NCBI RefSeq assembly: GCF_958298935.1
Contig: NC_084934.1
Location: 9,674,501 to 9,738,500 of the forward strand
DNA: 64,000 bases
From: Phragmites australis
Lineage: Eukaryota > Streptophyta > Magnoliopsida > Poales > Poaceae
Direction of reading: 5' to 3'
Shown here in pieces: positions 12,301 through 22,877 of this stretch; the first letter of the stretch is position 1, and each line of letters starts with the position of its first letter. A program made the translations under genes and the position numbers. The notes under the pieces were generated by a model. That model had not been told where the DNA came from and ran no database searches. It worked only from the letters and a program-made list of their open reading frames with translations.

Positions 12301-12490
12301 GCCACAATGCGCGAGTAGGAGTGTGCAACCGACGGACCTTGGTCCCCCCGTGGGCGTCGGCGAGGACGCAGCTGGTGGTGGTGGCGGCGGCCGCCGACAC
12401 CGCGCGGCGCGGGGAGGCGAGGCGCGCGAAACGGGGCGCCGGGCGGGAGTGGCAGGCCGCCGTCGCGCGCGGCGCCGCGGGGGCCGCCAT
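391..12490 (-). CDS. AGPL: ADP-glucose pyrophosphorylase large subunit, plastidial (complete, 15 exons)
   Basis: Large subunit of glucose-1-phosphate adenylyltransferase, which makes ADP-glucose from Glc-1-P and ATP for starch synthesis. Exons in coding order: 12490-12338, 12144-12007, 11830-11657, 11558-11466, 11387-11304, 11218-11163, 10834-10741, 10488-10376, 10076-10004, 9865-9785, 9695-9609, 9524-9420, 1309-1203, 1128-1068, 492-391. All introns are GT-AG and the exons total 1521 bp (506 aa), normal for the family. Exon 1 is Ala/Arg/Ser-rich, like a plastid transit peptide. Motifs: nucleotide-binding [12 protein letters not shown] at residues 79-90, GDHLYRMDY 201-209, EKPKG 254-258, GYWEDIG 332-338, then a beta-helix C-terminus with an activator-type Lys near residue 496. 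I chose the ATG at 12490 because it opens the transit-peptide frame. No frameshift or stop is seen. Intron 12 (9419-1310) holds two retrotransposons. Which AGPL paralogue it is (leaf or endosperm type) is not settled. Confidence 0.96.
1655..2567 (+). pseudogene. LINE ORF1 remnant with CCHC zinc knuckle
   Basis: A broken ORF1-like region spread over several frames. The N-terminal part is Pro/Ala/Ser-rich. A zinc knuckle is readable at about 2309-2372 ([15 protein letters not shown], spacing CX2CX4HX4C). The same frame runs through a stop at 2565-2567 directly into the reverse transcriptase region, so ORF1 and ORF2 parts share a frame here. Nucleic-acid binding is the family role; this copy is not functional. 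Confidence 0.75.
2568..4440 (+). pseudogene. LINE reverse transcriptase and zf-RVT remnant
   Basis: The RT starts with the KAPGPDG-like block (about 2598-2625) and the LIHNFAKL block (about 2799-2822), then changes frame. A YAYDVALF block (about 3270-3293) takes the place of the catalytic YADD. The zf-RVT region (about 4245-4420; W-A-A-L-R-C-K-F-F) is the usual L1 C-terminus in plants. Multiple stops and frameshifts and loss of the YADD aspartate show a dead copy. Confidence 0.85.
5105..5557 (+). repeat. 5' LTR with an internal 80-bp-period duplication
   Basis: Matches the 3' LTR at 8916-9296 over its length but is 72 bp longer. Most of the excess is a tandem copy: the block at 5140-5189 recurs at 5220-5269. 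The 3' LTR has a single copy. The duplication therefore arose after insertion, or the 3' copy lost it. Confidence 0.9.
5558..5577 (+). promoter_or_regulatory. Probable primer-binding site
   Basis: The bases just inside the 5' LTR (tctagtatttgagccg) resemble a mutated copy of the plant initiator-Met tRNA site TGGTATCAGAGC. Confidence 0.55.
6141..6340. mobile_element. PIF/Harbinger-like MITE (200 bp)
   Basis: Flanked by TTA at 6138-6140 and 6341-6343. The ends are imperfect inverted repeats (ggtcatgtttgttttt against tgtcttgcttgtttttg). Subtracting it and one TTA joins the reading frame of the surrounding LTR element. Confidence 0.75.
6858..7574. mobile_element. Non-autonomous hAT-like element (717 bp)
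   Basis: The terminal inverted repeats taggggcggagcca and, on the other strand, caagggcggagaca match at 11 of 14 positions. An 8-bp duplication, gctgatgg at 6850-6857 and gctgatga at 7575-7582, matches at 7 of 8. The interior is AT-rich and non-coding, with a C homopolymer near the right end. TIR type and duplication length both point to hAT. Confidence 0.75.
8902..8915 (+). promoter_or_regulatory. Polypurine tract of the LTR element
   Basis: Purine run aaatggggaggaa immediately before the 3' LTR, where plus-strand priming would start. Confidence 0.7.
8916..9296 (+). repeat. 3' LTR
   Basis: 381-bp partner of the 5' LTR, TG...CA ends, followed by the agtgg target duplication. Confidence 0.92.
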
Positions 12491-12921
12491 TGGCCGCGGC
12501 ACGGAAGGCCGCGATGAGGGAGAGGAGGAAGGAGACGAGCTGGCGAACGGGACGGCGAGAAGGGGAGTAAGCCGAGGCCCGAGTGGCGCAGTGCGGCGGG
12601 CGGTTTTAGGTGGCTCGGAGTTTTGTAACGGAACGGAGCGGAGCTAGTGGGGAGCCGCGAAGAGTGGGGAGGCGCATCGGAACACGGGGTTTTCTCGGAT
12701 CCAGGAACTCCAGTCACACGACTCACGAGGGCTGGGGGTCGTTCGGCGGTGACCCGTTCCACACATCACCTCGCGCTTAGAAATAGAGAAGTCAGTCCCC
12801 CGCGCTTCTAGGTGCTGCATGATGTGGCTCACAGGACCACTACCAAATGGCGCACGGGTATCCGCTGACTCCAATTCAGCCGAGTCGTGCAAACAAAATC
12901 TTAGCCGTTGAATACTAAGTA
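12491..12921 (-). promoter_or_regulatory. AGPL upstream region
   Basis: Proximal 5' flank and probable 5' UTR of AGPL. The first 150 bases are GC-rich and, on the gene strand, CT-rich. No convincing TATA box is seen near the start codon. The region is bounded upstream by a Stowaway-like MITE. Confidence 0.5.
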
Positions 12922-13149
12922 CTACCTCCTGTCTCCAACCAGTACGTTTTTATCCGTTACTTTTGATGATTAGCTCTTGGTAAAAGTTGATAAAAATTAG
13001 ATTATGTTAAAGTATTTTTCATGACAAATTCACTACTATTATTTTACTATGTCAAATTCTAATAGTTTTATGTATATTAGTGGTTTAAGTTTTTAATATT
13101 TAACTATACGCATTCTATTACGACATCTATTTAAAAACGGAGATAGTAC
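12922..13149. mobile_element. Stowaway-like (Tc1/mariner) MITE upstream of AGPL
   Basis: AT-rich, about 228 bp, bounded by TA. The left end ctacctcctgtctcc and right end ggagatagtac are imperfect inverted repeats of the CTCCCTCCGTCCC type seen in grass Stowaway elements. It starts about 430 bp upstream of the AGPL start codon. Confidence 0.65.
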
Positions 13150-14890
13150 TACGTGCCTTCGAGATCGACATCAACAGGTGAGGATGGCATCTCCACTTGG
13201 CAGCCATTGTGCTCATTCCCCTTCTCCATTTATTGCCCAACGAGACAACAACCAAGCATATTATGTCAACTCCTCCGTCGCCAACGCCATCTATAGGTTG
13301 TTCTCTGCCAACCGTAGCCAACAGCATTATGCTCATCACCGCTACCATTGTTGGGCCAGTTGGTTGCCCTAGGGTCTCCCTCTAACCCCGATGGCCATCT
13401 AGTCCCCGACCGGCAACCTCGGACCCTAACCCGAACCAAGTCGGCGGCGTCCGAGCAGGGGCGGATCTTCCGGGGGGAAGGGGGCTTGAGCCCCCTACTG
13501 TGCCGATGTAGAGGGTAGCCCCTTGTGGTTAGCTTCGTTGTCCAACGACGGCATCTCGGCCGACGAGCACGGCGCCCTACGCTTAAAGCTGCTTGCGTCG
13601 AAGAAGAAGGGATCCTGGGCCCTAGGCAATTTTTGGCCGCCACTCCGAAGAAGATACACTAACTATTGTGCCTCATGGACACCCCAATCAGCCTCACGGC
13701 CTCATGACTGACCGTCAAGCCTTGATCTAGTCCGCTCCATGCCTCGACGCTCTGTCCCAAACCCTAATCGTGACTTGCACGCACGAGCGCACGATGGCCA
13801 GCAGGTGGCGGCATGGGTTTGGCACTCGGCTGGGTGGCTGGCTACGGCAATCAGCGAACGACGGCGCTCGGCTAGCTGCGGCGTGGCGCGATAGTAGTGC
13901 TCGGCTTGCAGCGGCATGCAACAATTGGCAGAGCTTGGCTGGCTGCAGTGCGGTGGGCGGTGGCGCTCGGCGAGCTGCTATCGGCTGCGGCATGGCTCAG
14001 TGGCTGGGAGCATGATGGCTGGCAATGTGGCGAGTAGGACTTGCGGCGGCCGGTGGGTCAGTGCTCTTGGCTAATTGGTTTTGGCTCAACGGGTAGCGTG
14101 ATCGGGAGTTTGGCTACCAGCAGCGTGGCGGGCAAGACTTGCGGCACCCGGCGAGTCAGTGTATTGGTCTCTTGGCTAATTGGATGCAGCTTTAATTTAT
14201 TTTATGTACTACTTTAATTTTTTGTACATTTTTTTGGTAGAAACAAGTTTCATTTGATCAGTGATCGAGGAATGATAGAACAACATAAGCACTGAATTAA
14301 TCTGTGAAGAACAGAATTACAAATGTATTCATACATGGTTCAGAATCTTCAGACTTGAGAAGCTAGGTTCTTGGGTATCTTGGGATCCGTTTGGTTCACT
14401 CTCGCACCACTTATCATTAGTAACCAATCTCAATGCAGTTCGCGAATCAAATCATATCATCGTCAGCTTTCGCCCTACCACACCGGCCCCATTAGTCCAT
14501 TCATCCATTGGATGTTTATATCATTGTTTGATTTCTCGTCCTCAGTGAGCCAGCCTTGAGGGAGAGAAAAAGTTTTGATTTGTAGTTGCTGCATTATAAG
14601 CTCAAATATGTACCAGTTATTTGGAATAGGATCATCCAACTATTTGAGTTTAGAAATGTATGGAAATTAGTAGTAGTTCATGTGAATATAATTTTAATAT
14701 AAGAATTGCAATCTGATTATAGGATGACTGAAACTTCAAAACACTTGGTTCAATATATTTACTTAATTCAATATATTTAGACTTACTTAGTTCAATTTAA
14801 TCATGTGTATGGATTGTAGGTTATATCTCAACATGAGCAAAAGAACATTTGCTCACGTATTTTTCAAATAATTCCAATACTAGTACCACT
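13150..14890. other. Intergenic, GC-rich low-complexity stretch then AT-rich sequence
   Basis: No gene that I can support. 13760-14190 is built of degenerate GC-rich repeats; one pair with a 98-bp period starts at 14038 and 14136. A solitary hAT-like end (caggggcggatc) lies at about 13456 without a partner. ORFs here are low-complexity and unconvincing. Confidence 0.5.
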
Positions 14891-15600
14891 CCCACTCCAA
14901 ACACTGGTCAAAGCACAAATCAACCAAAGAAGCCCAGGGTGAAATTTAGATTTTCGGATATTATTCGAGATTCATGAGATCGCAAACCAATTGATGAGTA
15001 TCCATTTGAAATTAGAGATCAAGTAAAGAGGACATATGTTTTGCAAGGTCCAACTCAACCAAGAGGTCAAGCATTTCCTCACAAATGGCAACAAAGTGAA
15101 TGGAGATCCTTCCAACAACAATGGTTCCAGAAATATGATTGGTTAGAATATAGTTCTTCAAAGGATGCAACCTTTTTGTTTGTATTGTTATGTTTTCTTT
15201 GAGCTGGGAAAGCCTGAAAAATTTGAAATGATGTCTTCGCAAAGATTGGTTATGAGAAATGGAAGAAGGCTTTAGAAAAATTTGAGAAACATGGTGCTTC
15301 GCATGCTCACAATATTGCAAGGATGAAGTGTGAGGACTTTATGAATCAAAATACAAGTATCTCTCAAAAACTTGCTAATTACAGTTAGGAAGATCAAATT
15401 ATATATAAGATTCGTTTGACTGCTTCTTTAGATATTGCAAGACTTCTTATTGAGCAAGGTGATCCTTTCCGTAGACATGATGAGTCAAGTAGTTCTCTCA
15501 ACAAGGGTAAATTTAGAGAGATGATTGACTGATACAAAGATAAGAAAAAGAAGGTAAAGAATGCATATGATCGGCATATGGTGAGTACGGTAAGTGCTAA
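14890..15600 (+). pseudogene. hAT-family transposase remnant (ZMYM1/TTF zinc-finger type)
   Basis: The translation carries the plant TTF-type/ZMYM1-like N-terminal block: a Y-P-F-E-I-R-D-Q-V-K-R core (about 15000-15033), then Y-V-L-Q-G-P-T-Q-P, then W-L-E-Y-S-S-S-K-D-A, and further on the R-L-T-A-S-L-D-I-A-R and DESSSSLNKG blocks (about 15415-15510). In-frame stops occur, for example near 15200 and 15390. The catalytic RNase-H-like core and dimerisation region are missing. This is the dead 5' part of an autonomous hAT-type element. Confidence 0.75.
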
Positions 15601-17590
15601 AGCCAACTATACCGACGGACGGTGCTTAATCAATGCAAAGCAGTCTATGGTGTCCGAGCTCCTCTCGAACTACCCTAAAGAACTCCTCCGAGGCAGAAAA
15701 CACCCCTAACATTGTCCACATCTCGTCTCATCCTCACATCTCATCCAACTATCGACATCATAATCAATATTCATGAACAATAAGTAAGCCCTAAGCTCGC
15801 GAACAATGGTTGCACCATAGCTCGACTTTCTACCGAGGACATATGCATTACTAAGCATTTCGAATAACTTTCAAGTTAGACATCAACAATGTTATCATGA
15901 CTACAAGAATATAAATCATCAAATAACCAAGGTAGGACAATGCATCACGTAGGTTCTACCAATATAAGCCCGACATCGACTCATTGAACATGCAAACTTA
16001 CATAAAGCATAATTTGTCAATTTTAGATTCCTTAATTCAAATCAAAAGGCGCAATATGCTTAGATGCTTGCCTTGTTGCTTTAGGATTTGCATGATACTT
16101 TCCGCACAACACTCGCAAAACTCTGGAAGGTTGGCGTCGCCTTCACTCGCTTGGACCGGCGATGCAATGCCCTCTAAACGAATCAAAATGCAATAAATAA
16201 ACAAATGAACGATGAAAAAACACGCAAATGATGCATGCTTGAAGTATAATAGAGCACCGAGCTTCAAAAATATTTGCAAAAGACTGCTAAGTGATTAGGG
16301 TTTCAAAGTTGAAACCCCGAAAAAGGTAACCTAAGTATACCTAGCTTTAACAGGCTGGCGGTCAGATCGACGTAGAGGTAGCAGTCTGACCAGCGGCCAA
16401 TAGAGAGTTTTGGCCTCTGTTGGTCTGACCGTAGGCATGGTGGTGGTCAGACCGTCCACCAACGGTCAGATCGACCTAAGTGGCGGTTAGACTCCTGTAT
16501 AAATTTTCAACTCGGATTCTTCAGTCCCAACTGGCGGACAAACCGGCCCTAGCTTCGGTCAGATTGCCAGACCTTACTGGTAGCACCTTTTTAGGGTCGT
16601 CGGTGAGGATTCCGGTAAAACCTTCAACAACGAAGGATACTAAAATGCTCTATGGGACTAGTGGAGTGTTTCTAAAGTGATTTGGATATCATTCACCGAG
16701 GTAAACTCAAAAATACCCCATGGATTGGATCTAGGCTAGGTTGAACTTAGGCCTAAATGACACGAGCACCGAATCGAGCTTGAAAACAATGGGGAAACAG
16801 TAGAGGATAGCTCACCTCAGCTTATGAAAGCTTTCTATTGGATTGAAATGCTTTGGGGAGGCTCCGATTCGCAGATCAGCTCCTGGAGTGATGGTGAAGC
16901 TTGTGGTCGATGAACGGGTCTCCGGTGAGAGAGAAGAGGGGGAAAACTTGGGGAAGTCCTCTAGGAAGCTCGTGGGAGTTCCCACCTCCGATCTCCAACC
17001 TTTGAACGCGATGAGTAGAGCTCTCTTTCTCTCTCTAGGGTCGGGTAGAGAGAGGATGAGTGAGAGAAAAGTGAGAGGGAGAGAGTAAAAGAAAGTGATC
17101 GATCCACTTAACCTGAGCCTTTGTGTGCTATAGGTCAGACCACAAGCTCGGGCGGTTAGACCGTGGGAAATCCATGTGGTAGCCCACGTGGCAGCACACT
17201 TGGCGGTCATACCACGGGTGACACCGGTCAGACCGCGAGGGGGTTCTTTTGCTGAAATTTTCCTAAGTCTCCTCTCATCATCCTCCTTCTATTCTTTTCC
17301 TTCTCCAAGGTATGTAGGGATTCTCCAAAGTGCTCTAAACCATCTCTAAGGTGTTTGAGACATGTTTAACTGGTTTTTGATAGACAAACACGTGCAAGCA
17401 CATACGATGATGATTATGCATGCTGTTGCAATGAGAGGTATTCTAGGTCTGAGACCTAATCATAAGGTTGTGTTCATTTTTCAACGCAATTTCACAGAAG
17501 GTCATCGATCCGAGCAAACTAATAAAGCTGCAAGAAGACATGGCCCATACTATATGCTAGCTTGAGAGTATTTTTCCTCCATCATTTTTT
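15600..17590. mobile_element. LTR-retrotransposon-derived non-coding stretch
   Basis: No ORF of note. Two clusters of the motif ggtcagaccg and its variants (about 16345-16570 and 17130-17240) are typical of LTRs of some grass gypsy elements. I could not define boundaries or target duplications, so the class is an inference. Confidence 0.4.
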
Positions 17591-17599
17591 CACATAATA

Positions 17600-18537
17600 C
17601 CCCCATCTTATTGTTCACATCGTGCATGAAATAAAGTAACTAGGCCCCGTGTTTCTGCATCAGATGTATCCTTTCGAAGGTTCATGTCAGTTCCGAAGAA
17701 ATATGTTCGTAACCGAGGTCACCCGGAAGGTTGCATGGCCCAAGGCTAGGGAACAGAGGAGGTCATTAAGTTCGCCATCAGCTATATGGATCTGAAAGCA
17801 ATTGGTAAGCCTATATCTTGCCATGAGGGAAGGCTAAAGGGGAAAGGGATGTTAGGTCATAGTACAGTCCATTCCAACGATTATGTTTCATTAACCCAAG
17901 CACATTTCGCAGTTTTGTAATAATCAATTGTAGTGGACCCATATGTCAATATGCACGTGCAAATGCTATGGCCCACAAAGTCTGAGGATTGGATTGCAAG
18001 AGAGCACAGAGATAATTTCAACAGTTGGTTACGTAGGCACATGATGGATAAAGATACAGATGATGCATTATTAGAAATGTTGGGTAATGGGTCGTCAACA
18101 ACAATTCATACATACAAATCATATGATATTAATGGCTATACATTTTATATGATAGCACAAGACAACAAGAGCACTAACCAAAATAGCGATGTCCGTATTG
18201 ATGCCTATGACCGTGCTGATAATAGGAAGACCTACTATGGATTCATAATGGAGATTTGGGAGCTTCAATATTGAGAACAGTTGAAGATCCCCTAGTTCCA
18301 ATGCCAATGAGTCAGACTCTCAGGTGGAGTGAATACGGATAAGTACGGTATGACTACCATCAACCTCAAACTTGTCGGATACAGAGAACAATCATTCATG
18401 CTTGCCAAATATGTTACTCAAGTCTTCTATGTAAAGGACATGGACCGTGTTAACAAGGAGCAACGTCATGTGGTTCTTCAAGGAAAAAGAAAGATTATCG
18501 ATATTGAGGATGTTATCGATGAGGAAGACTACAATTA
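17600..18537 (+). pseudogene. CACTA (En/Spm) TNP2-type transposase, C-terminal fragment
   Basis: Contains the DUF4218-like block (H-I-V-H-E-I-K then L-G-P-V-F-L-H-Q-M-Y, about 17612-17685) and the DUF4216-like block. In the latter, G-Y-T-F-Y-M-I-A-Q-D and Y-Y-G-F-I at about 18135-18250 lead to D-K-Y-G-M-T-T and Q-V-F-Y-V-K-D-M (about 18330-18440). Stops and a frame change near 18273-18329 break it. The N-terminal catalytic part is absent from this side. Confidence 0.8.
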
Positions 18538-19019
18538 ACTTGATGACCTGTCTCCTTTTGGAGACAATGCCGACCTGCCACTCATTGACGACACTAAGGA
18601 ACCTACCTACATATGCTGCGATCATAACGAAGCTATAATCATTAAATGAAAGCAGCTTTGATGTAATAATTAATTCAAGATTCATTATAGTTTGTATCAA
18701 GGACATTAAGTAAGAATATGCTTTAATTTGTGTTAAGTAAAAAGTTTACAGCTATCATTTATGCTTTAATTAGTACAAACAAATCTATTGTATGATAATT
18801 ATAGATGTAATCCGTATCTACTAAGAATATGTCTTAATTTCTATTAAGTAAAAATCTTTAATTACCTAATATACAATAAATTACAAACCTAAATATACAA
18901 TAAATTAATCCCTGCAAAAAATAAAGATCAAAGTACTACACAAATTATAGGTCTAATACAAACCCTAATATAAAATAAATTACAGAATTAAATATACAAC
19001 AAAATGTTTTGTCAAAAAA

Positions 19020-19190
19020 GGAAAACATTATCAGTGCCGATTCTAGGGAAAAACTGGCACTGATAGTCCAACTATTAGTGTTGGCTGGAGTTTAACACTG
19101 GCACTGATAGTCCAACTATCAGTGCCACCTAGGAGTTCAAAAGTGGCATTGATAGTCCAACTATCAGTGCCGGCTGGGTTATACAACTGG
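19020..19190. repeat. CACTA-style subterminal repeats
   Basis: Several copies of tatcagtgcc and its inverse ggcactgata, alternating in orientation, as in the subterminal zones where CACTA transposase binds. A CACTA terminus itself is not found. Confidence 0.65.
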
Positions 19191-19246
19191 CACTGACTCT
19201 AGTATTAATGATGGTTGTAGACCATAGCTAGCATTGATACTCTATC

Positions 19247-19256
19247 GCTATATAAG
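19247..19256 (+). promoter_or_regulatory. Possible TATA box after the subterminal repeats
   Basis: gctatataag lies between the subterminal repeats and a CT-rich, UTR-like stretch that leads into the kinase fragment. Confidence 0.4.
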
Positions 19257-19562
19257 AAAGACTTAGTTGCAGCCTCTCCATTCCTCCCTTGTGCGCCTGT
19301 CGATTCCCGCTATCTCACCAACGCTGTCGTCCCTGGAGCCGACACTGCCTCCCCGTCGTTGTCGGCGTCCCCAGAGCCAACGTCGCCTCCCTACCGTTGT
19401 CATCCCCGGAAGCCCGTCTTCCTAAAAACCTAGCCCCCATTGCCCCATCTCTTCCCTAGAGCCCGCACGCCGTCCTCATCCTATTTACCTGCCGCCTCGG
19501 AGTCACTAGCCCCGCCGTCCCTGCCGCCTCGGAGTCACGTCCTCATCCCCATCACATGCGCC

Positions 19563-19704
19563 ATTGTCGAGGTCGTGTAGCTCTGTCACCGCCACGGTGT
19601 GATCCAACACAACCTCAAGCCCGAGAACTTCCTCTTTGCAAACAAGAAGGAGAATTCACCGCTCAAGGCCATCGACTTCGACCTCTCCATCTTCTTCAAG
19701 CCCA
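19563..19704 (+). pseudogene. Calcium-dependent protein kinase (CDPK) exon fragment
   Basis: Reads as the CDPK catalytic-loop region: I-V-E-V-V, stop, L-C-H-R-H-G-V-I, then [19 protein letters not shown] (residue order conserved in CDPKs), ending F-F-K-P before a GTGAGT splice donor at 19705. The catalytic HRD is changed to Q-H-N and the DFG motif to D-F-D, and a Gln codon has become TAG. No further kinase exon follows. It is a captured, dead fragment beside CACTA subterminal repeats. Confidence 0.85.
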
Positions 19705-19710
19705 GTGAGT

Positions 19711-21486
19711 CACCCCAACTAAGATCCTTTCTGGATTTGGGAGCACTTTCATACCGAAATGCAGTTACTTAGCTTTGGTTCGGTAAAAAAATGTGGTTAC
19801 TTTGTTGTGTAATCAGATGGCAATTTGGTGATTGAAGGAACTGATGATCTTCACATAGCATTCGCTCAATTGTGCCCTTGGTTTGTTGAAGAACGAAAGC
19901 GAGCATTTTGGTTTGTTGAAGAATGAATATATTGTTGTGAGCTCAGTGGTTGTTACTTTGGTTGAACTGTGTTGGAAGGTTAGTCATGGCTATGTTATTA
20001 AGATGGGATGGTGTATTATTCATTTTTTGTGCATGTCTATTTCTTCTTCAATTAATTTGTTGCTTCATTTCCGTGCTGATTACTTAAGTTGAACTGTGCT
20101 GGATGTAGGAACATATACTATTGATTTCATTTATAGCATAGCTATCTTGAAGTTTGGTGAAACCTTAGAAATGTTGGTGGGAGTTTTAGCCATATTTCAC
20201 TTCAAAAGTTGACAGATTGTGATATGCAACTCCAAAACAACTCTCCAAGACAATGCCACCTCAAAACATATAGTGTACTTCATTAGCAACTGCTAGCTGT
20301 AATTGATCGACTCCTGCAAATTAAGAACCCAATCTCCATACCAAATTTCATGCTCATTGGTTTATCTTTCATGTCATGACCATCATTCTCTTACATCGCA
20401 CCATTTCATTCTCTTAGAGACCAACAAACCGGAGAGCATTGATCCCATGCACGTGATTGAATCCGAGCTGGTCATTGACTAATTGTGTGATCAAGGCAAG
20501 TGTCTATGCATACTCAACCTATTATGTTTATGTGTCTTTCAAATTGGAGAGCTATATGGAATTGTGTGATTCTTGCATTGTCAATCCTTGCTAATTGTTA
20601 TCCTATTCTTGTTAATTGAAAAAATTGTTGTTTTCCTATAAGATTTAGACAAAACATGCTTCTTTTGGATGGTTGTAGAACAATGATTGATGGACGGGCG
20701 TGGACTATTGAAAAGATCATTGATATAGTTGTAGACCTACGAAAGATAGCTAACGAAAGCTTCGATCCATGTTCGTGCAAGTGCTCCATGGATGTGAACC
20801 GTCTTGTACTCTAACTTGAGGAGGTAGTTAGCAGCCTTTAGAAGTTGGCCATTCAATTGGCCGAGTTGCTGGACCATCAAGATTTTGGCCACCTTGATGG
20901 CGATGATGCACATTCTAGCATGGACTCGAACTATGTTGTTCCTTATGACTACAACGTTTCTGAGAGGTTGACAACAGGTGACGATAGCGATGAGTACTGG
21001 TGATTGCCGAGTGAATCTGATGCATAATTTGAACATAGGGTTCGATGTGTCGCTTGCATTGAAACTATAGGGTTTACTATCTCACTTCTTTAATTGGAAA
21101 TACTGAACAAGTATTAATTTGTTTTATGCTATCTCAAATCATGATGAGGTTACCTGTACTCGATGTATGTTGATGTTTCCATTAAATATTACTGTCTCAT
21201 TGTTGCATTGAAATTAAAAAATTACAGGTCTCAATGTGTTGTTTGCACTGTCAGGGGGAGATCCTATTAGCATAGCTTCTCTATTATTTGGAGAATTCAA
21301 ACTTTTGAGACTTTAGTGTAATTCCAATGATTTTTTATCCATTATCAAGATGCTAAATGCATTCAATTATGTTGCAAATAAACTATATTTTAGAGTCACT
21401 GCAATACAACCCCTATTGATTCTTAAATATTACTAATTGGATAGATTTAGCTCACCATTTATGCAACCAAATGCAGTGCACCAAGG
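19711..21486. other. Region without a recognisable gene
   Basis: Mostly AT-rich. A short acidic ORF remnant (about 20700-21020, plus strand, with two stops) has a D-D-S-D-E-Y-W end. It might be a CACTA-encoded accessory protein, but I do not recognise it. Confidence 0.35.
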
Positions 21487-21491
21487 GAGAA

Positions 21492-22872
21492 TGTCGGTGT
21501 ATCAGGAACCGGGGGTCCCTGAGTCCCGAGGCCAGGCCAGCCGTCCGCCACGCGTCACCATCCCGCGAGGTCCCTCCTGCGGGATGAGGAAAATCTAAGT
21601 TCCGGGAGAAGGTGCTCGGGGCCACAGCCTCTGGTCCCCGAGCACCCTAGTTCTCCGATGACCCGTAGAGTCCAAGTATTGGGAAGAAAGTACTCGAGGA
21701 GGTGCCCGGTCGTCCCCGAGCACCATAGTCCCCCGACGATCAGAAGAGCTAAGTTCCGGGAGAGAGCGCTCGGGGGGCTGCGTGCAGCAGCCCCCGAGCG
21801 CCCGGTTCCCCGAGGGTCAGTGCAAAAGTGCTCGGGAGAGAGTGCTCGGGGTTGCACGTGGCAGCCCCCGAGCACTCGGTTCCCCGAAGGTTCGTGCGAG
21901 AGTGCTCGGGGAGGTGAACAGTACCCCCGAGCACTCGGTGCCCCGACGACCCAGAAGGGCCCCCGAGGGGCCCGACGATGAGGTGTCAACCAGTGAGAGG
22001 TCCAAGGCCGCATTTAATGGGCGTGCGCGGCCTGACATCCCAACTACTCCCGCCGCAGTATCAGTCCCTGCCATGCTTTGGCAGAGAGGCGTGGGGCCAT
22101 TAATTGCACGGGTCCCGTCCCGTATCATCCGGTGTATCTCGGGATAACGTTGCCAGGATCAAGGTGTTCCGCCTGCCGCCCTACCGTGGCAGAGGAACAA
22201 GACAGGGCGGGCACACCGGGTGCCTCTGTGGCTGCCCGGTTGGCCCTCTCAACGGCGCCCGTCGCCAGGGCGTCCACAGTGACGAGTGACCGGACGCGCG
22301 TCGCGTTTTTCCACCGCCCCTGTCACTTTGCCCAGAGGAAATGATGACGCCTTTCTCAGTCGTGGCGTCTTGGAACTTGTGCCCCTTCCTTCCCGTTCGG
22401 GGTATGTCGCGGCCGGCGAGTGCATAAAAGGATCGGCATACAGAGAGAAGAAGACATTGAAACATTGGAGGAGAGAACAATTGGAAAAAAGACAAGCCCA
22501 AGCAGTCGACCGTGCCACACTCAGATGAAAACATTGCAAGCAAACCTGAGCAGAGCTAGAACAAGGAGCCTCAAGCTCTTAGTTAGACAATATATCCTTG
22601 TAACCAGATATATCCCTGAGGGATCCCCCTCAGGGTAAGTTATTGCATCCATACAGGAGTAGGGTATTACGCCCCCGTGCGGCCCGAACCTGTCTAAACT
22701 CCGGTGCATTTACTTCCCTTTGCACTAGGTCGATCATCCCCCACCACCGGCCGTTGCATTTACTTCCACTTCCATTTATTTCTCCGACGAACTTACTCCG
22801 GATCATCCCCCCGGCCGAATCTTTAAAAAGGGGTCTCTCGGGATCCCTGCGACAGGAGTTAATCCTCCGACA
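21492..22872 (+). mobile_element. Solo LTR (1381 bp) with perfect target duplication
   Basis: Starts TGTCGGTGTATCAGG and ends TCCGACA, with gagaa at 21487-21491 and 22873-22877. GC-rich, with short reiterated blocks around gtgctcgggg (21600-21940) and a TATA-like cataaaagg near 22423. No internal region exists, so it is a solo LTR left by LTR-LTR recombination. It is probably Ty3-gypsy, inferred from LTR length and style. Confidence 0.88.
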
Positions 22873-22877
22873 GAGAA

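Noticed and set aside
12321..12647. Plus-strand ORF opposite AGPL exon 1
   Set aside because: Shadow of GC-rich exon 1 on the other strand; low-complexity Arg/Ala/Gly with no domain.
11914..12762. Long minus-strand ORF (282 codons) over the AGPL 5' region
   Set aside because: It reads through AGPL intron 1 and the upstream region in one GC-rich frame. Only the 12144-12007 part is real coding sequence (AGPL exon 2), and splice sites explain it better.
13456..13500. hAT-like terminus caggggcggatc
   Set aside because: No matching inverted end or 8-bp duplication found nearby, so I could not define an element.
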